Assembly (NCBI GenBank): GCA_023459875.1
Contig: JAEWRY010000044.1
Span: forward strand, 219,795 to 283,794
Length of the DNA stretch: 64,000 nucleotides
Direction of reading: 5' to 3'
Source: Bacillota bacterium
GTDB lineage: Bacteria; Bacillota; Clostridia; Oscillospirales; Oscillospiraceae
Part shown: positions 42,927 to 52,025 of the stretch, in pieces
Position numbering within the stretch: position 1 is the stretch's first letter
Layout of the letters: every line of letters starts with the position of its first letter
The notes under the pieces: model-generated
The model's input: only the letters and a program-made list of their open reading frames with translations
Databases searched by the model: none
Told to the model about the DNA's origin: nothing
Position numbers and translations under genes: made by a program

Positions 42927-44729
42927 ATGAAGCAGGAAAACATTCGGAATTTTTCAATAATCGCGCATATTGACCATGGAAAATCAACGCTGTCCGATCG
43001 GTTGATCGAGCAGTGCAAGGCAGTTGCCACACGCGACATGGCCGATCAGCTCCTCGATAATATGGAGCTGGAACGGGAACGGGGCATTACGATAAAAGCA
43101 AGAGCGGTACACCTGCGCTATCACGATGAGAACGGGGAGGATTATATCCTCAACCTGATTGACACTCCGGGCCACGTGGACTTTAATTATGAGGTCTCCC
43201 GCTCGCTGGCGGCCTGTGAGGGGGCGGTACTGGTCGTGGACGCCGCCCAGGGGATCGAAGCCCAGACTCTGGCCAACACCTATCTGGCGATGGAGCATAA
43301 CCTGGAGATTCGGCCCGTTATCAACAAGATTGACCTCCCTTCCGCAGAACCGGCAAGGGTGAAGGAAGAAATCGAGAATGTGATCGGCCTTGAAGCCCAC
43401 GACGCTCCGGAAATCTCCGCAAAACTGGGAATCAATATTCCCGCCGTTCTTGACGACATCATAAAACATGTTCCCGCCCCCAAGGGAGACCCCGGCGCCC
43501 CCTTACGCGCGCTTATTTTTGACAGCCAATACGACAGCTACCGGGGCGTTGTGGTTCTTCTGCGTATTATGGAGGGAACTCTTTCCGCGGGTATGAAGGT
43601 CCATATGATGGCCTCGGGCGCCGAGTATGAGGTGGTGGAATGCGGATGGCTGCTTCCGATCGGGAATGAACCCAGGGAGACTTTATCCGCAGGCGAGGTC
43701 GGCTATTTTACCGCTTCCATCAAGAACGTGAAAGATACCAGAGTGGGCGACACCGTCACCGGGGCCGACCGCCCTGCCAAAGAGGCGCTGCCCGGCTATA
43801 GGCCTGCCCGGGCCATGGTGTACTGCGGCATTTACACCGAGGACGGGTCGCGTTACGGAGACCTTCGGGATGCCCTGGAAAAGCTGAAACTGAACGACGC
43901 CGCCCTCTCCTTCGAGCCGGAGTCCTCCATTGCCTTGGGCTTTGGTTTCCGCTGCGGCTTTCTGGGAATGCTCCATATGGAGATTATTCAGGAGCGGCTG
44001 GAGCGTGAATTCGACCTGGAGCTCATTACGACCTTGCCGTCCGTCACCTACGAGGTGGTGAAGACCGACGGTATGGTGGTTAGCGTGGACAATCCCCACA
44101 GTTACCCGGACCCCTCGGTGATCGCGGAGACCAGGGAACCTTTCGTCAAGGCGTCTATCATCACCCCTCCGGACTATGTGGGCAATATCATGCCCCTATG
44201 CCAGGAGAGGCGCAGCGAGTTCGAGGACATGCAGTATCTGGACACCCATCTGGTTGAGCTCCATTATAAAATGCCTTTGAATGAAATTATTTATGACTTT
44301 TTCGACGCACTCAAAGCCAGAACCAAAGGATACGCCTCTCTGGACTATGATTTTTTCGAGTACCGCCCCAGCGACCTTGTGCGTGTGGACATGCTGCTTA
44401 ACGGCGACCAGGTAGACGCGCTTTCCTTCATCGTCCACCGGGAAAAGGCCTATGCGCGTGCCAGGCGAATCTGTGAAAAGCTCAAAGAAAACATTCCCCG
44501 CCAGATGTTTGAGGTTCCCGTGCAGGCCGCCATCGGCGGTAAGATTATTGCCCGGGAAACGGTTAAGGCCATGCGTAAGGATGTGCTTGCCAAGTGCTAC
44601 GGCGGTGATATCACGCGCAAGAAGAAGCTGCTGGAAAAACAAAAGGAAGGCAAAAAGAAGATGCGCAGTCTCGGCACGGTGCAGATGCCCACCGAGGCCT
44701 TTATGGCGGTATTGAAGCTGGACGAGTAG
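42927..44729 (+). CDS. lepA: Elongation factor 4 (LepA)
   Basis: 600 residues from ATG 42927, with AGGAG 8 nt upstream; a longer frame reaching into the XRE gene is rejected. GTPase motifs AHIDHGKST, DTPGHVDF and NKIDLP, the LepA-specific FRCGFLGMLHMEI segment, and the C-terminal domain ending GTVQMPTEAFMAVLKLDE, which is typical of LepA. It back-translocates or remodels ribosomes. The 3' end is closed by a 25-bp hairpin. Confidence 0.97.
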   Translation: MKQENIRNFSIIAHIDHGKSTLSDRLIEQCKAVATRDMADQLLDNMELERERGITIKARAVHLRYHDENGEDYILNLIDTPGHVDFNYEVSRSLAACEGAVLVVDAAQGIEAQTLANTYLAMEHNLEIRPVINKIDLPSAEPARVKEEIENVIGLEAHDAPEISAKLGINIPAVLDDIIKHVPAPKGDPGAPLRALIFDSQYDSYRGVVVLLRIMEGTLSAGMKVHMMASGAEYEVVECGWLLPIGNEPRETLSAGEVGYFTASIKNVKDTRVGDTVTGADRPAKEALPGYRPARAMVYCGIYTEDGSRYGDLRDALEKLKLNDAALSFEPESSIALGFGFRCGFLGMLHMEIIQERLEREFDLELITTLPSVTYEVVKTDGMVVSVDNPHSYPDPSVIAETREPFVKASIITPPDYVGNIMPLCQERRSEFEDMQYLDTHLVELHYKMPLNEIIYDFFDALKARTKGYASLDYDFFEYRPSDLVRVDMLLNGDQVDALSFIVHREKAYARARRICEKLKENIPRQMFEVPVQAAIGGKIIARETVKAMRKDVLAKCYGGDITRKKKLLEKQKEGKKKMRSLGTVQMPTEAFMAVLKLDE

Positions 44730-44737
44730 CCCTTTCG

Positions 44738-44790
44738 ACATAATAAAAGAGCGGACAGAATTCAAAATTCTGTCCGCTCTTTTATTATGT
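44738..44790. terminator. Bidirectional terminator between lepA and the CoA-transferase gene
   Basis: A perfect 25-bp stem (44738-44762/44766-44790) with a 3-nt loop, AAAAGAGCGGACAG on one arm, flanked by A and T runs inside the stem. Serves both convergent genes. Confidence 0.92.
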
Positions 44791-44793
44791 TAC

Positions 44794-46140
44794 TCAGCGT
44801 TTGTTGGATTTTCTCCAGATCTTCATGGCGTCGGCCTGGGCGATGAGCTCGTCGCGGAAGTCGGGGTGAGCAACAGAGATGATTGCCGCCGCCTTCTGCC
44901 AGGTGTGCAGGCCCTTCAGGTTGACCTTGCCGTATTCTGTGACGAGCCAGTGGATATTGGCCCGGGTATCGGTTACGATGGAGCCGTTGGTAAGGGTGGG
45001 TACGATACGGCTCTTTTCCTTGCCGTCCTTGCCCGTAAGGGAAGAAGAGCAGCAGATAAAGCTCTTGCCGCCTTTGGAGAGGTAAGCGCCCATGACGAAG
45101 TCCAGCTGGCCGCCCGCGCCGGAAATCTGCTTGGTGCCGGCGGATTCGGAGTTGACCTGGCCGAAAAGGTCTACATCCACGGCGTTGTTGATGGACATGA
45201 AGTTATCAAGCTGGGCAATGACGCGGGCGTCGTTGGTGTAGTCTACGGGGGTGGACATGCAGGCGGGGTTGTTGTTCAGGAAGTCGTAAAGCTTCTTGGT
45301 GCCTGCGGCGAAGGCGTAGGTCTGGCGGCCCTTGTCGATGTTTTTGTAGGCGCCGGTTATTTTGCCGGCCATGGAGATGTCAACGAAAGCGTCCACGTAC
45401 ATTTCGGTGTGAACGCCGAGGCCTTTAAGGTCGGACTTGGCGATGAGGGAACCCACGGCGTTGGGCATGCCGCCGATTCCCAGCTGCAGGCACGCGTTAT
45501 TGGGGATCTCTTCCACGATCAGCTTGGCTACCGCCTCGTCCACCGGGCCAGGCGCTCCGCCGCTGCCCAATTCGTTGATGGGAGAGTTGCTGCCCTCAAC
45601 GATCATGTCTACCTTGGAGATATGGATATCTGCCTCGACGCCGCCCAGGCAGCGGGGCATATTCTGATTGACTTCCACAATGATGATTTTCGCACGTTCG
45701 CAGACGGCGGCCATGTGGGAGGCGCTGGGGCCGAAGTTGAAATAACCGTGCTCGTCCATGGGAGCGACCTGGAACATGGCCACGTCAACAGCCGAAACGT
45801 TTAAATCGCGGTAAAAACGGGGCAGTTCCGAGTAACGCATGGGGCCGTAATAGGCCATTCCAAGATCGACGAGCTTGCGCTCGACGCCGCTCATATGCCA
45901 GGAGTTCCAGGTGAAGTGATCTTTGGCGTTGGGGACCTTGGAGATGGCGGGCTGCCACATAGCAACGCCGCCGCGGATGTTGATATCGGCAAGCTCTTCG
46001 TACCGGGCAGCCAGCGCCTCGTCAACAGCTTTGGGATGACACGCGCACCAGCCGTAATCCAGCCAGTCGCCCGACTTTACCACCTTGACCGCCTCAGTGG
46101 CTGTGGTAAGTTTTTTTTGGTATTCCGCGCGATAATCCAT
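44794..46140 (-). CDS. but: Butyryl-CoA:acetate CoA-transferase (acetyl-CoA hydrolase/transferase family)
   Basis: 448 residues; CAGGAGGG upstream. GSGGAPGPVDEAVAKLIVEEIP and LQLGIGGMPNAVG are family motifs, and the covalent-intermediate Glu lies in GQVNSESAGTKQISGAGGQLDFV. Sequence and length resemble the But enzymes of gut butyrate producers. 4-hydroxybutyrate CoA-transferase is a close relative and cannot be fully excluded. It would complete butyrate formation by moving CoA from butyryl-CoA to acetate. Monocistronic, with its own promoter. Confidence 0.85.
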   Translation of the reverse strand: MDYRAEYQKKLTTATEAVKVVKSGDWLDYGWCACHPKAVDEALAARYEELADINIRGGVAMWQPAISKVPNAKDHFTWNSWHMSGVERKLVDLGMAYYGPMRYSELPRFYRDLNVSAVDVAMFQVAPMDEHGYFNFGPSASHMAAVCERAKIIIVEVNQNMPRCLGGVEADIHISKVDMIVEGSNSPINELGSGGAPGPVDEAVAKLIVEEIPNNACLQLGIGGMPNAVGSLIAKSDLKGLGVHTEMYVDAFVDISMAGKITGAYKNIDKGRQTYAFAAGTKKLYDFLNNNPACMSTPVDYTNDARVIAQLDNFMSINNAVDVDLFGQVNSESAGTKQISGAGGQLDFVMGAYLSKGGKSFICCSSSLTGKDGKEKSRIVPTLTNGSIVTDTRANIHWLVTEYGKVNLKGLHTWQKAAAIISVAHPDFRDELIAQADAMKIWRKSNKR

Positions 46141-46181
46141 GAATATAAGCCCTCCTGTTATTGTTTTTTGTATATGTTTAA

Positions 46182-46210
46182 ATAGTACAGAAAAAACGGG
46201 AATAAGTCAA
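46182..46210 (-). promoter_or_regulatory. Promoter of the CoA-transferase gene
   Basis: Sense strand TTGACT (46210-46205), 17-bp spacer, TACTAT (46187-46182), 41 nt before the start codon. Confidence 0.75.
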
Positions 46211-46304
46211 GTGCAACAGTGTGTATCCCCTCTGCCCTGTCAATTTAAGATGAGAAATATCTACATGCGCAGGATAATATTGGTGCATAATGTACAAATT
46301 AAAG

Positions 46305-46336
46305 ACCGCGCACGCCAGATATCTGGCGTGCGCGGT
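46305..46336 (-). terminator. Perfect 32-bp palindrome after the methyltransferase gene
   Basis: ACCGCGCACGCCAGAT and its exact complement abut with no separate loop, followed on the reverse strand by CTTTAATTT. Probably a terminator of the leftward methyltransferase/YitT/GH18 run. Confidence 0.7.
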
Positions 46337-46374
46337 TTTCATCTGTGCGAAAGTAGGAAAAAGAGCGCGATAAA

Positions 46375-47280
46375 TTAATCGGTAGGCGTGGTTGGATTAT
46401 AGGTAATCATACTGAAAAAGTAGATCAGATAAAGGTGGTTATACAGGGGCAGCTTGCGCAACATTTGAAATTCGAATTGGTCCTGTCTTGAAAGACTTTC
46501 AATGCGGGGGCTGTCGGAAAAGCGCATTGTCTTAATGTGATGCAGGGCGGGATGCCATTTTTCAACGATGGTCGGATCATCAAGACCCCATTTGATAATC
46601 AGATCGTCCTCGGTCATCTTTTTCTGCTTGGAGGGGGCAACGGTGCGCTTGACAGCTTCGCTGTAGCCGGCCATGGAGTAGGTGTCGAAGATTAAAACCG
46701 CCAGAGGAAATTTATTGCACAGATTTACAAAGAGGTGTGAGATCTCTTTTTCGTTGAGGTACATCATAAGTCCCTCAGCCAGAATAATAACGGGATGCCC
46801 CTCGGCGTTTATTTCATCCAGCCAGGCGTTCCCGGTGACCGAGGCCCCAATCATGTGATAGCTGTCGGTCTCTTTATAAAATCTCTTGCGAACTGCTATT
46901 ACATTGGGAAGATCCACGTCATACCATTGATGGAAGCTCCCCTTGATCCGTTCCGCGCGGCTGTCCAGCCCGCAGCCCAGATGGAGTACGACGGCGTCCG
47001 GATGATCGGCTAAAAACGCCTCGGTATGATCATCCAAAATTGTTGTCAGAATGCCGACGTAAAGGTCGGCCAGACGAGAGACGTGGGCGCGTTTTTTCTT
47101 GAATTCCACCAGGTCGACAAGCTTTTCCGCTTTTTTATCGGTAAGCAGCGTCCCCTCCCTGCTGAGAAGGGCGCGGCTATTCACAGTATAAATGAGCGGA
47201 GTGATTTCCTCAGGCAGAACAAGAAGGCCCGATTCATTTTTTGTTACTTTCCGGTTGGAATTCGGTGTTTTTTTTGACAT
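46375..47280 (-). CDS. TcmP/leucine-carboxyl-methyltransferase-like SAM methyltransferase
   Basis: 301 residues. VVLHLGCGLDSRAERI is the SAM-binding motif I of the LCMT/TcmP family (PF04072), YDVDLPNVIAVRKRFY motif II, and VIILAEGLMMYL the post-I motif with the conserved Glu-Gly. Members methylate polyketide carboxylates or protein C-termini. No biosynthetic cluster is nearby, so the substrate is unknown. Follows the YitT-family gene in the same direction 9 nt later. Confidence 0.85.
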   Translation of the reverse strand: MSKKTPNSNRKVTKNESGLLVLPEEITPLIYTVNSRALLSREGTLLTDKKAEKLVDLVEFKKKRAHVSRLADLYVGILTTILDDHTEAFLADHPDAVVLHLGCGLDSRAERIKGSFHQWYDVDLPNVIAVRKRFYKETDSYHMIGASVTGNAWLDEINAEGHPVIILAEGLMMYLNEKEISHLFVNLCNKFPLAVLIFDTYSMAGYSEAVKRTVAPSKQKKMTEDDLIIKWGLDDPTIVEKWHPALHHIKTMRFSDSPRIESLSRQDQFEFQMLRKLPLYNHLYLIYFFSMITYNPTTPTD

Positions 47281-47289
47281 AGCAGCAGA

Positions 47290-48141
47290 TCATCCTCTCA
47301 AAAAGCCTTTTCCAAAAATTTCGCTTGAATTGGTGATAAGCAGGAACGCGGTGGGATCGTTCGCTTTCAGGTGCCGGCGCAGGGCTGCGGCCTGCCCTCC
47401 GGAGAGGGCGGTGAGGATTACCCAGTGGGCCGTGTGGGTGTAGGCACCCTGCGCTTCCCAAGTGGTGGCGCCGCGGTGGAGTGTGTGAATGATATAGTCG
47501 CACACCGGCTGGGGCTGCGTGGTAATCACGGTAAAGCTCTTTTTGCGGTTGAGGGATTCGATCACATTATCCACCAAAACCGATTTAAGCATCAGTCCGA
47601 GGATGGAGAAAAGGCCTGTTTTCACTCCGAAAACAAAAAACGTGGAGGCGGCGATCAGAACGTCGCTGCACAGCAGGGCTGTGCCGATGTCCATGGAGGA
47701 ATACTTGCGCAGGATCATGGCCGCGATGTCGGTGCCGCCGGTGGAGGCCTCCATATTAAACAGGATGGCCGAGCCGATGGCGGGCAGGATGACGGCAAAA
47801 AACAGTTCCAGAAGAGGCTGGTCCGTGAGAGGCGCTGACAAGGGAAACAAATATTCAAACAGCTGAACCATTCCGGAAAATAGTAGGGAACAATATACCG
47901 TCCGAATTCCGAAGCCCTTATTCAGAACCAGAAAGCCCACAAGAAGAAATGCCACATTGATGATGGTTACGAAAGTTCCCGGCGTGAGGAACGAGACGTG
48001 TACCGCCGCCCCCAGTACGACGGAGAGTCCGGAGACGCCGCCGGTGGAAAAGTGATTGGGGAATTTAAAAAAGTACACGCCCACAGAGACAAACGTAACG
48101 CCAAGGGTCATGATAGCAAATTCCTTTGCCGGTTGCTTCAA
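47290..48141 (-). CDS. YitT family membrane protein (DUF161 + DUF2179)
   Basis: 283 residues with a TTG start (AAGGGG 10 nt upstream); an internal ATG ten codons on is an alternative. Five or six membrane helices with family motifs NHFSTGGVSGLSVVLG and EASTGGTDIAAMIL are followed by a C-terminal cytoplasmic DUF2179 domain (KKSFTVITTQPQPVCDYIIHTLHRGATTWEAQGAYT). Function of the family is unsettled. Confidence 0.88.
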   Translation of the reverse strand: MKQPAKEFAIMTLGVTFVSVGVYFFKFPNHFSTGGVSGLSVVLGAAVHVSFLTPGTFVTIINVAFLLVGFLVLNKGFGIRTVYCSLLFSGMVQLFEYLFPLSAPLTDQPLLELFFAVILPAIGSAILFNMEASTGGTDIAAMILRKYSSMDIGTALLCSDVLIAASTFFVFGVKTGLFSILGLMLKSVLVDNVIESLNRKKSFTVITTQPQPVCDYIIHTLHRGATTWEAQGAYTHTAHWVILTALSGGQAAALRRHLKANDPTAFLLITNSSEIFGKGFLRG

Positions 48142-48154
48142 GTGAAACAGCCCC

Positions 48155-49819
48155 TTAAGATCTCTGATTTAAGACCGCCTCCCAGACATTGTAGTTAAGA
48201 GACGCATCGTCGCAGGCGGGAATGTTGCCGAGTCTCCAGAGAGATACGCCGGTGATGCCGAACATGCGACCCAGGTTCAGCTTGTCCGTTACGCTCCGGG
48301 CATCCTCATACCATACCTTATAACGGCTGCCGTCTTCCGCTGTGTAGTATATGTAGGGATTGCGGTAGTAATCGGAGTAGAACATCTGAGTGCCCGGCTG
48401 TCGCAGCCGGGAAAGAATGGTGGTGACAGAAGGATTGTAAAAAGTGGTGGAAAGAAGAAGCCCATTGGCATCCACCTGAAAACCGGTGCTGGCAATGGAG
48501 ATGGCCAGCGCGATCCTGCCTTTGTCGGCGACGCCTGTCTCCCCGTCCGTGATTGCCCGGAGCGCTTTGTAAATTTCGGGGAATGGGGTGACGGGGCAGT
48601 CGGTCCGATCGGTCCCCACGTAATAGTCGGGGATGGAGGACCACTGGTAATCGTGGGCCATCAAAATGACTTTGTCGCAGATTTCACCAAGCGCCCGGTA
48701 GTCAAAACCGTCGAACCAGGTATCCGGAGGGACGCAGACGTACAGGGTCTTATCCGAAGGCAGAGCGGCGCGCAGAGAGGTCATGAATGCTGTGAATTCG
48801 TCTTTCAAAGGGCTCTTCATGCCCTCAAAGTCGATCGTTATCCCAGCCCAGTCCGTGGAGGCTGCCACGATGGCGGCTATGGCCTGACTGCGGCTTTTCT
48901 CGCTTTTCAGAATCTCGGCGGCTGCGTTGGAGGTGGTGCCGTCTGATAGCGCAACGGTATTCCAGACGGAAGCATAAACGTTCAGATTGCAGGGAGTGTT
49001 GTTTTTCTTAAGACAGTCGGTGACCAGAGCGGGATCCTGGGGCGGTACCCACTCGTTATTCTCCTGGCTGGTGCTGTTGAGCCAGGGGCCGGTTTCGGGA
49101 TCCACCGAGATCCTGGCCCATCCCACCGAAACGGCGTCCATCTGAGCCGTATAAGAAATTTGACTGTAAGAAGAGAACGCGTAGAATCCGTGCAGCCAGT
49201 CGATCTTGGAGGAATAGCGCTCCCAGACCCGCACCAGCATGGCGGCGGCCTCCTCCCGGGTAGCGGTTGCAGAGGGAAGGAAGCGCAGGGTGCCGTCGGC
49301 CATACGGATACCCGTGGTGAGGCCCAAGTCGTAAGCAAGGGTATAATAGCCGTTTTCGGCCCCGTCGGCAAAGGGTGAGGAGAGCGTAGCGGCGGTGTCC
49401 GCAAGACTCTGATATCCCAGAGCGCGCACCAGCATAACTGCCATTTCCTCCCGGGTAATGGGGTCTGTGGGGCGGAATTTTGGAGTATCGTCCGTTACGC
49501 CGTGCTTGTGGGCCGTCTCCACCGCGGAATAGTACCAGGCTCCGGGTAAGCAGTCGGAAAAGGAAGGTGTATCGGAAGACACCGTATCCCAGGAAAACAT
49601 TCTGCCCAGAATGGTAACGAAAGCTGCCCTGTCCAGCTTGCTGCTCAATCCGAAAACATTGTTACCCAAGCCCTTCATGAGACCATACTCTTCCGCCTTC
49701 GCGATGTCCGCAGCCGCCCAGTGCTCCGGCGGAACATCTGCGTAAGCCAGGGCGGAGTCGCTGGCCAGGCCGCAGGAGAACAAGACACAAAGAAATAAAG
49801 AGAGCAAGCGCTTTTTCAT
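48155..49819 (-). CDS. Secreted SLH-domain glycoside hydrolase family 18 protein
   Basis: 554 residues. Signal peptide (about 1-25, MKKRLLSLFLCVLFSCGLASDSALA), then three SLH repeats (27-190: ADVPPEHWAAADIAKAEEYGLMKG; SFSDCLPGAWYYSAVETAHKHGV; SPFADGAENGYYTLAYDLGLTTGI) that bind secondary wall polymer. Residues 205-550 form a GH18 barrel like SleL/YaaH. The catalytic strand reads WAGITIDFEGM: the acid Glu and its Asp partner remain, but the first Asp of DGxDxDxE is Ala. Either a wall hydrolase with lower activity or a binding protein. Confidence 0.85.
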   Translation of the reverse strand: MKKRLLSLFLCVLFSCGLASDSALAYADVPPEHWAAADIAKAEEYGLMKGLGNNVFGLSSKLDRAAFVTILGRMFSWDTVSSDTPSFSDCLPGAWYYSAVETAHKHGVTDDTPKFRPTDPITREEMAVMLVRALGYQSLADTAATLSSPFADGAENGYYTLAYDLGLTTGIRMADGTLRFLPSATATREEAAAMLVRVWERYSSKIDWLHGFYAFSSYSQISYTAQMDAVSVGWARISVDPETGPWLNSTSQENNEWVPPQDPALVTDCLKKNNTPCNLNVYASVWNTVALSDGTTSNAAAEILKSEKSRSQAIAAIVAASTDWAGITIDFEGMKSPLKDEFTAFMTSLRAALPSDKTLYVCVPPDTWFDGFDYRALGEICDKVILMAHDYQWSSIPDYYVGTDRTDCPVTPFPEIYKALRAITDGETGVADKGRIALAISIASTGFQVDANGLLLSTTFYNPSVTTILSRLRQPGTQMFYSDYYRNPYIYYTAEDGSRYKVWYEDARSVTDKLNLGRMFGITGVSLWRLGNIPACDDASLNYNVWEAVLNQRS

Positions 49820-50033
49820 GGTAGCCTCCGAAGAAAGAATGTCGATTATTCATTATATCAGAGGAATATTGTCTTTACAAGTCAAAGCCGTCACAGTGTC
49901 CTTGCGGGAAAGAGAAGAAACCGAGAAAACAGAAAAGAAAGGAGTGTTTTTTGTGCAATATGCTAAATTGTAGGAAAAGAGTTTTTCTTGTATGATTAAT
50001 GGTAAGGTTATTGGCGGGAAGGCGGAAGAAAAA

Positions 50034-50609
50034 ATGGAGTTACTGAAAGAGCGCATTCGGAAAGACGGCAAAGTAAAGGGCGGAGAAATCCTCAAGGTGG
50101 ATAGCTTCCTGAACCATCAGATGGATGTTGGACTGTTTGCTGAAATCGGCAAAGAATTCTTCCGGCTGTTCGGACAAGAGAGTGTAACGAAGATTTTAAC
50201 GATCGAGGCTTCCGGAATCGGCATTGCGTGCATCACCGCGCAGTATTTTAACGTTCCTGTGATTTTTGCGAAAAAGAACAAAACAAAAAACATTGCCGGA
50301 GATGTGTATACGTCGAAGGTTGAGTCCTTTACCCACGGAAGGGTTTATGATATAATAGCTTCCAAAGAGTTCCTGCTCCCCTCAGATCGGGTGCTTCTCA
50401 TCGATGACTTTCTTGCCAACGGCAGCGCGCTCATGGGCCTCGTGAAGCTGGTGGAGGATGCCGGCGCCACCCTTGTGGGAGCGGGTATTGCGGTGGAGAA
50501 AGCTTTCCAGCCGGGCGGCGAACTGGTGCGCAAACACGGCGTCCATCTGGAATCACTTGCGCGGATTAAATCCATGAGCGAGGATAAAGGCGTGGAATTC
50601 TGCGAATAA
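50034..50609 (+). CDS. xpt: Xanthine phosphoribosyltransferase
   Basis: 191 residues from ATG 50034 (MELLKERIRKDGK aligns with the Bacillus start and GGCGGAAG precedes it); an in-frame ATG 14 codons earlier is rejected. KVDSFLNHQMD, TIEASGIGIA, VLLIDDFLANGSA (PRPP site) and the C-terminal ESLARIKSM match Xpt. It converts xanthine and PRPP to XMP. No purine riboswitch is visible upstream. Followed by a nucleoside importer, making a purine-salvage block. Confidence 0.95.
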   Translation: MELLKERIRKDGKVKGGEILKVDSFLNHQMDVGLFAEIGKEFFRLFGQESVTKILTIEASGIGIACITAQYFNVPVIFAKKNKTKNIAGDVYTSKVESFTHGRVYDIIASKEFLLPSDRVLLIDDFLANGSALMGLVKLVEDAGATLVGAGIAVEKAFQPGGELVRKHGVHLESLARIKSMSEDKGVEFCE

Positions 50610-50709
50610 AAGCGTATAATAAAAAGGATTTATACCGTTATGCGGTTTATTTCGGCGGCAGCGCTGATTTAAATAGTTGCTTTACACTCAAAACTAAGGA
50701 GGAACAAAC

Positions 50710-51897
50710 ATGAAGAAACGTATTATTGCACTTTTGCTCGCGAGTCTCATGATCTTTACTCTGGCGTCCTGCTCCGGCTCCAGTTCCAAGGCCTCGGCGT
50801 CTCCTTCGGCCACGGCCACCCCCGCCCCGTCCGCCTCCGCCGCGCCCGCTCTGAAAATCGGCGTGATCCTTGTCGGTGACGAGAGCGACAACGGCTACAA
50901 CTACAACCACGTGGTCGGCATCCAGGAGATGCAGAAGAGCCTTGGGATCAAGGATGAACAGATCATCTACAAGAGCAACGTACCCGAGGGTGCCGGCTGC
51001 GACACCGCGATCCGCGAGCTGGTGGAAGCCGGCTGCAACATCATCTTCGCCAACAGCTTCGGCCATGAGAACTACATGGTGGAAGTGGCTGCCGAGTTCC
51101 CCGATGTTCAGTTCTGCCACGCCACCGGCTTTGTGTCCGCCACCGACGAACTGGACAACACCCACAACTATTTTGCTTCCATCTACGAGGCCCGCTATCT
51201 GGCCGGCATCGCCGCCGGACTCAAGGCCAAGGAAATCGGCAATTCCAAGCTGGGCTATGTAGCCGCCAAGCCCTTTGCAGAGGTTATTTCCGGCTTAACC
51301 GCCTTCTATCTTGGCGCCAAGAGCGTGTATCCCGACGTGACCATGGACGTTATCTACACCAACGAGTGGAGCGACGCGACCCTTGAGGCCCAGGCGGCCA
51401 AGGCCCTCATCGACGGCGGCGCCGGCGTCATCAGCCAGCACTCCGATACCACCGCCCCTGCCACCACCGCCGAGGCTGCCGGCGCCTTCCAGGTCGGCTA
51501 CAACGCCGACATGATCTCCGCCGCCCCCAAGGCCTCCCTGGTTTCCGCCCGCGTGGACTGGGGCGTGTACTACACCTACGCCATCGACTGCATGATGAAG
51601 GGCGAGAAGATCGCTCAGGACTGGTGCAAGGGCCTTGCCGACAAATCCGTTTACCTCTCCCCCCTGAACGACGCCATCATTGCCAAGGGCACCGCCGAAG
51701 CCATTGAAGCCGCCAAGGCCGACATCATTGCCGGCAAGCTGCATGTCTTTGCCGGACCGCTTACCGGTACTGGCACCGATTTCAGCGGCAAAACCGTGAC
51801 ACTTGATCTGAAGGCCGGCGAATATTTCCATGAGCAGGAGACCGCTTCCGCTCCTTCCTTCAACTATATCATCCCCGGTATTAACATTCTGAAGTAA
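50710..51897 (+). CDS. BMP-family nucleoside-binding lipoprotein
   Basis: 395 residues. Lipoprotein signal with LASC (Cys21), a Ser/Ala-rich linker, then the BMP/PnrA fold: KIGVILVGDESDNGYNYNHVVGIQEM, IIFANSFGHENYM, FCHATGF and ISQHSDTTAPATTAEA. BMP proteins bind purine nucleosides for ABC uptake (compare NupN/PnrA). GGAGG precedes the ATG. A GC-rich hairpin after the gene probably lets the binding protein be made in excess of the rest of the transporter. Confidence 0.9.
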   Translation: MKKRIIALLLASLMIFTLASCSGSSSKASASPSATATPAPSASAAPALKIGVILVGDESDNGYNYNHVVGIQEMQKSLGIKDEQIIYKSNVPEGAGCDTAIRELVEAGCNIIFANSFGHENYMVEVAAEFPDVQFCHATGFVSATDELDNTHNYFASIYEARYLAGIAAGLKAKEIGNSKLGYVAAKPFAEVISGLTAFYLGAKSVYPDVTMDVIYTNEWSDATLEAQAAKALIDGGAGVISQHSDTTAPATTAEAAGAFQVGYNADMISAAPKASLVSARVDWGVYYTYAIDCMMKGEKIAQDWCKGLADKSVYLSPLNDAIIAKGTAEAIEAAKADIIAGKLHVFAGPLTGTGTDFSGKTVTLDLKAGEYFHEQETASAPSFNYIIPGINILK

Positions 51898-51914
51898 TTT
51901 CGCATAAGACCCCG

Positions 51915-51953
51915 ACGGCGGGGCCGCGCTCTCCGCGCGGCTCCGCCGTTTTT
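51915..51953 (+). terminator. Partial terminator between the binding protein and ATPase genes
   Basis: A 15-bp stem with one G-T mismatch (51915-51929/51935-51949), 5-nt loop and five T at the end. Located inside an operon, so it should reduce rather than stop read-through. Confidence 0.82.
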
Positions 51954-52025
51954 GGATTGATACCCGAGAGCAAACAAACGGATTGTTTGCCGTCAGGTGT
52001 TAATGCACAAGAACGAGGTGAGGAT

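Noticed and set aside
44866..45804. A 312-codon + strand frame inside the CoA-transferase
   Set aside because: Antisense shadow of a well-conserved enzyme.
49854..50033. Purine riboswitch before xpt
   Set aside because: The conserved three-way-junction sequence of purine aptamers could not be found in the leader.
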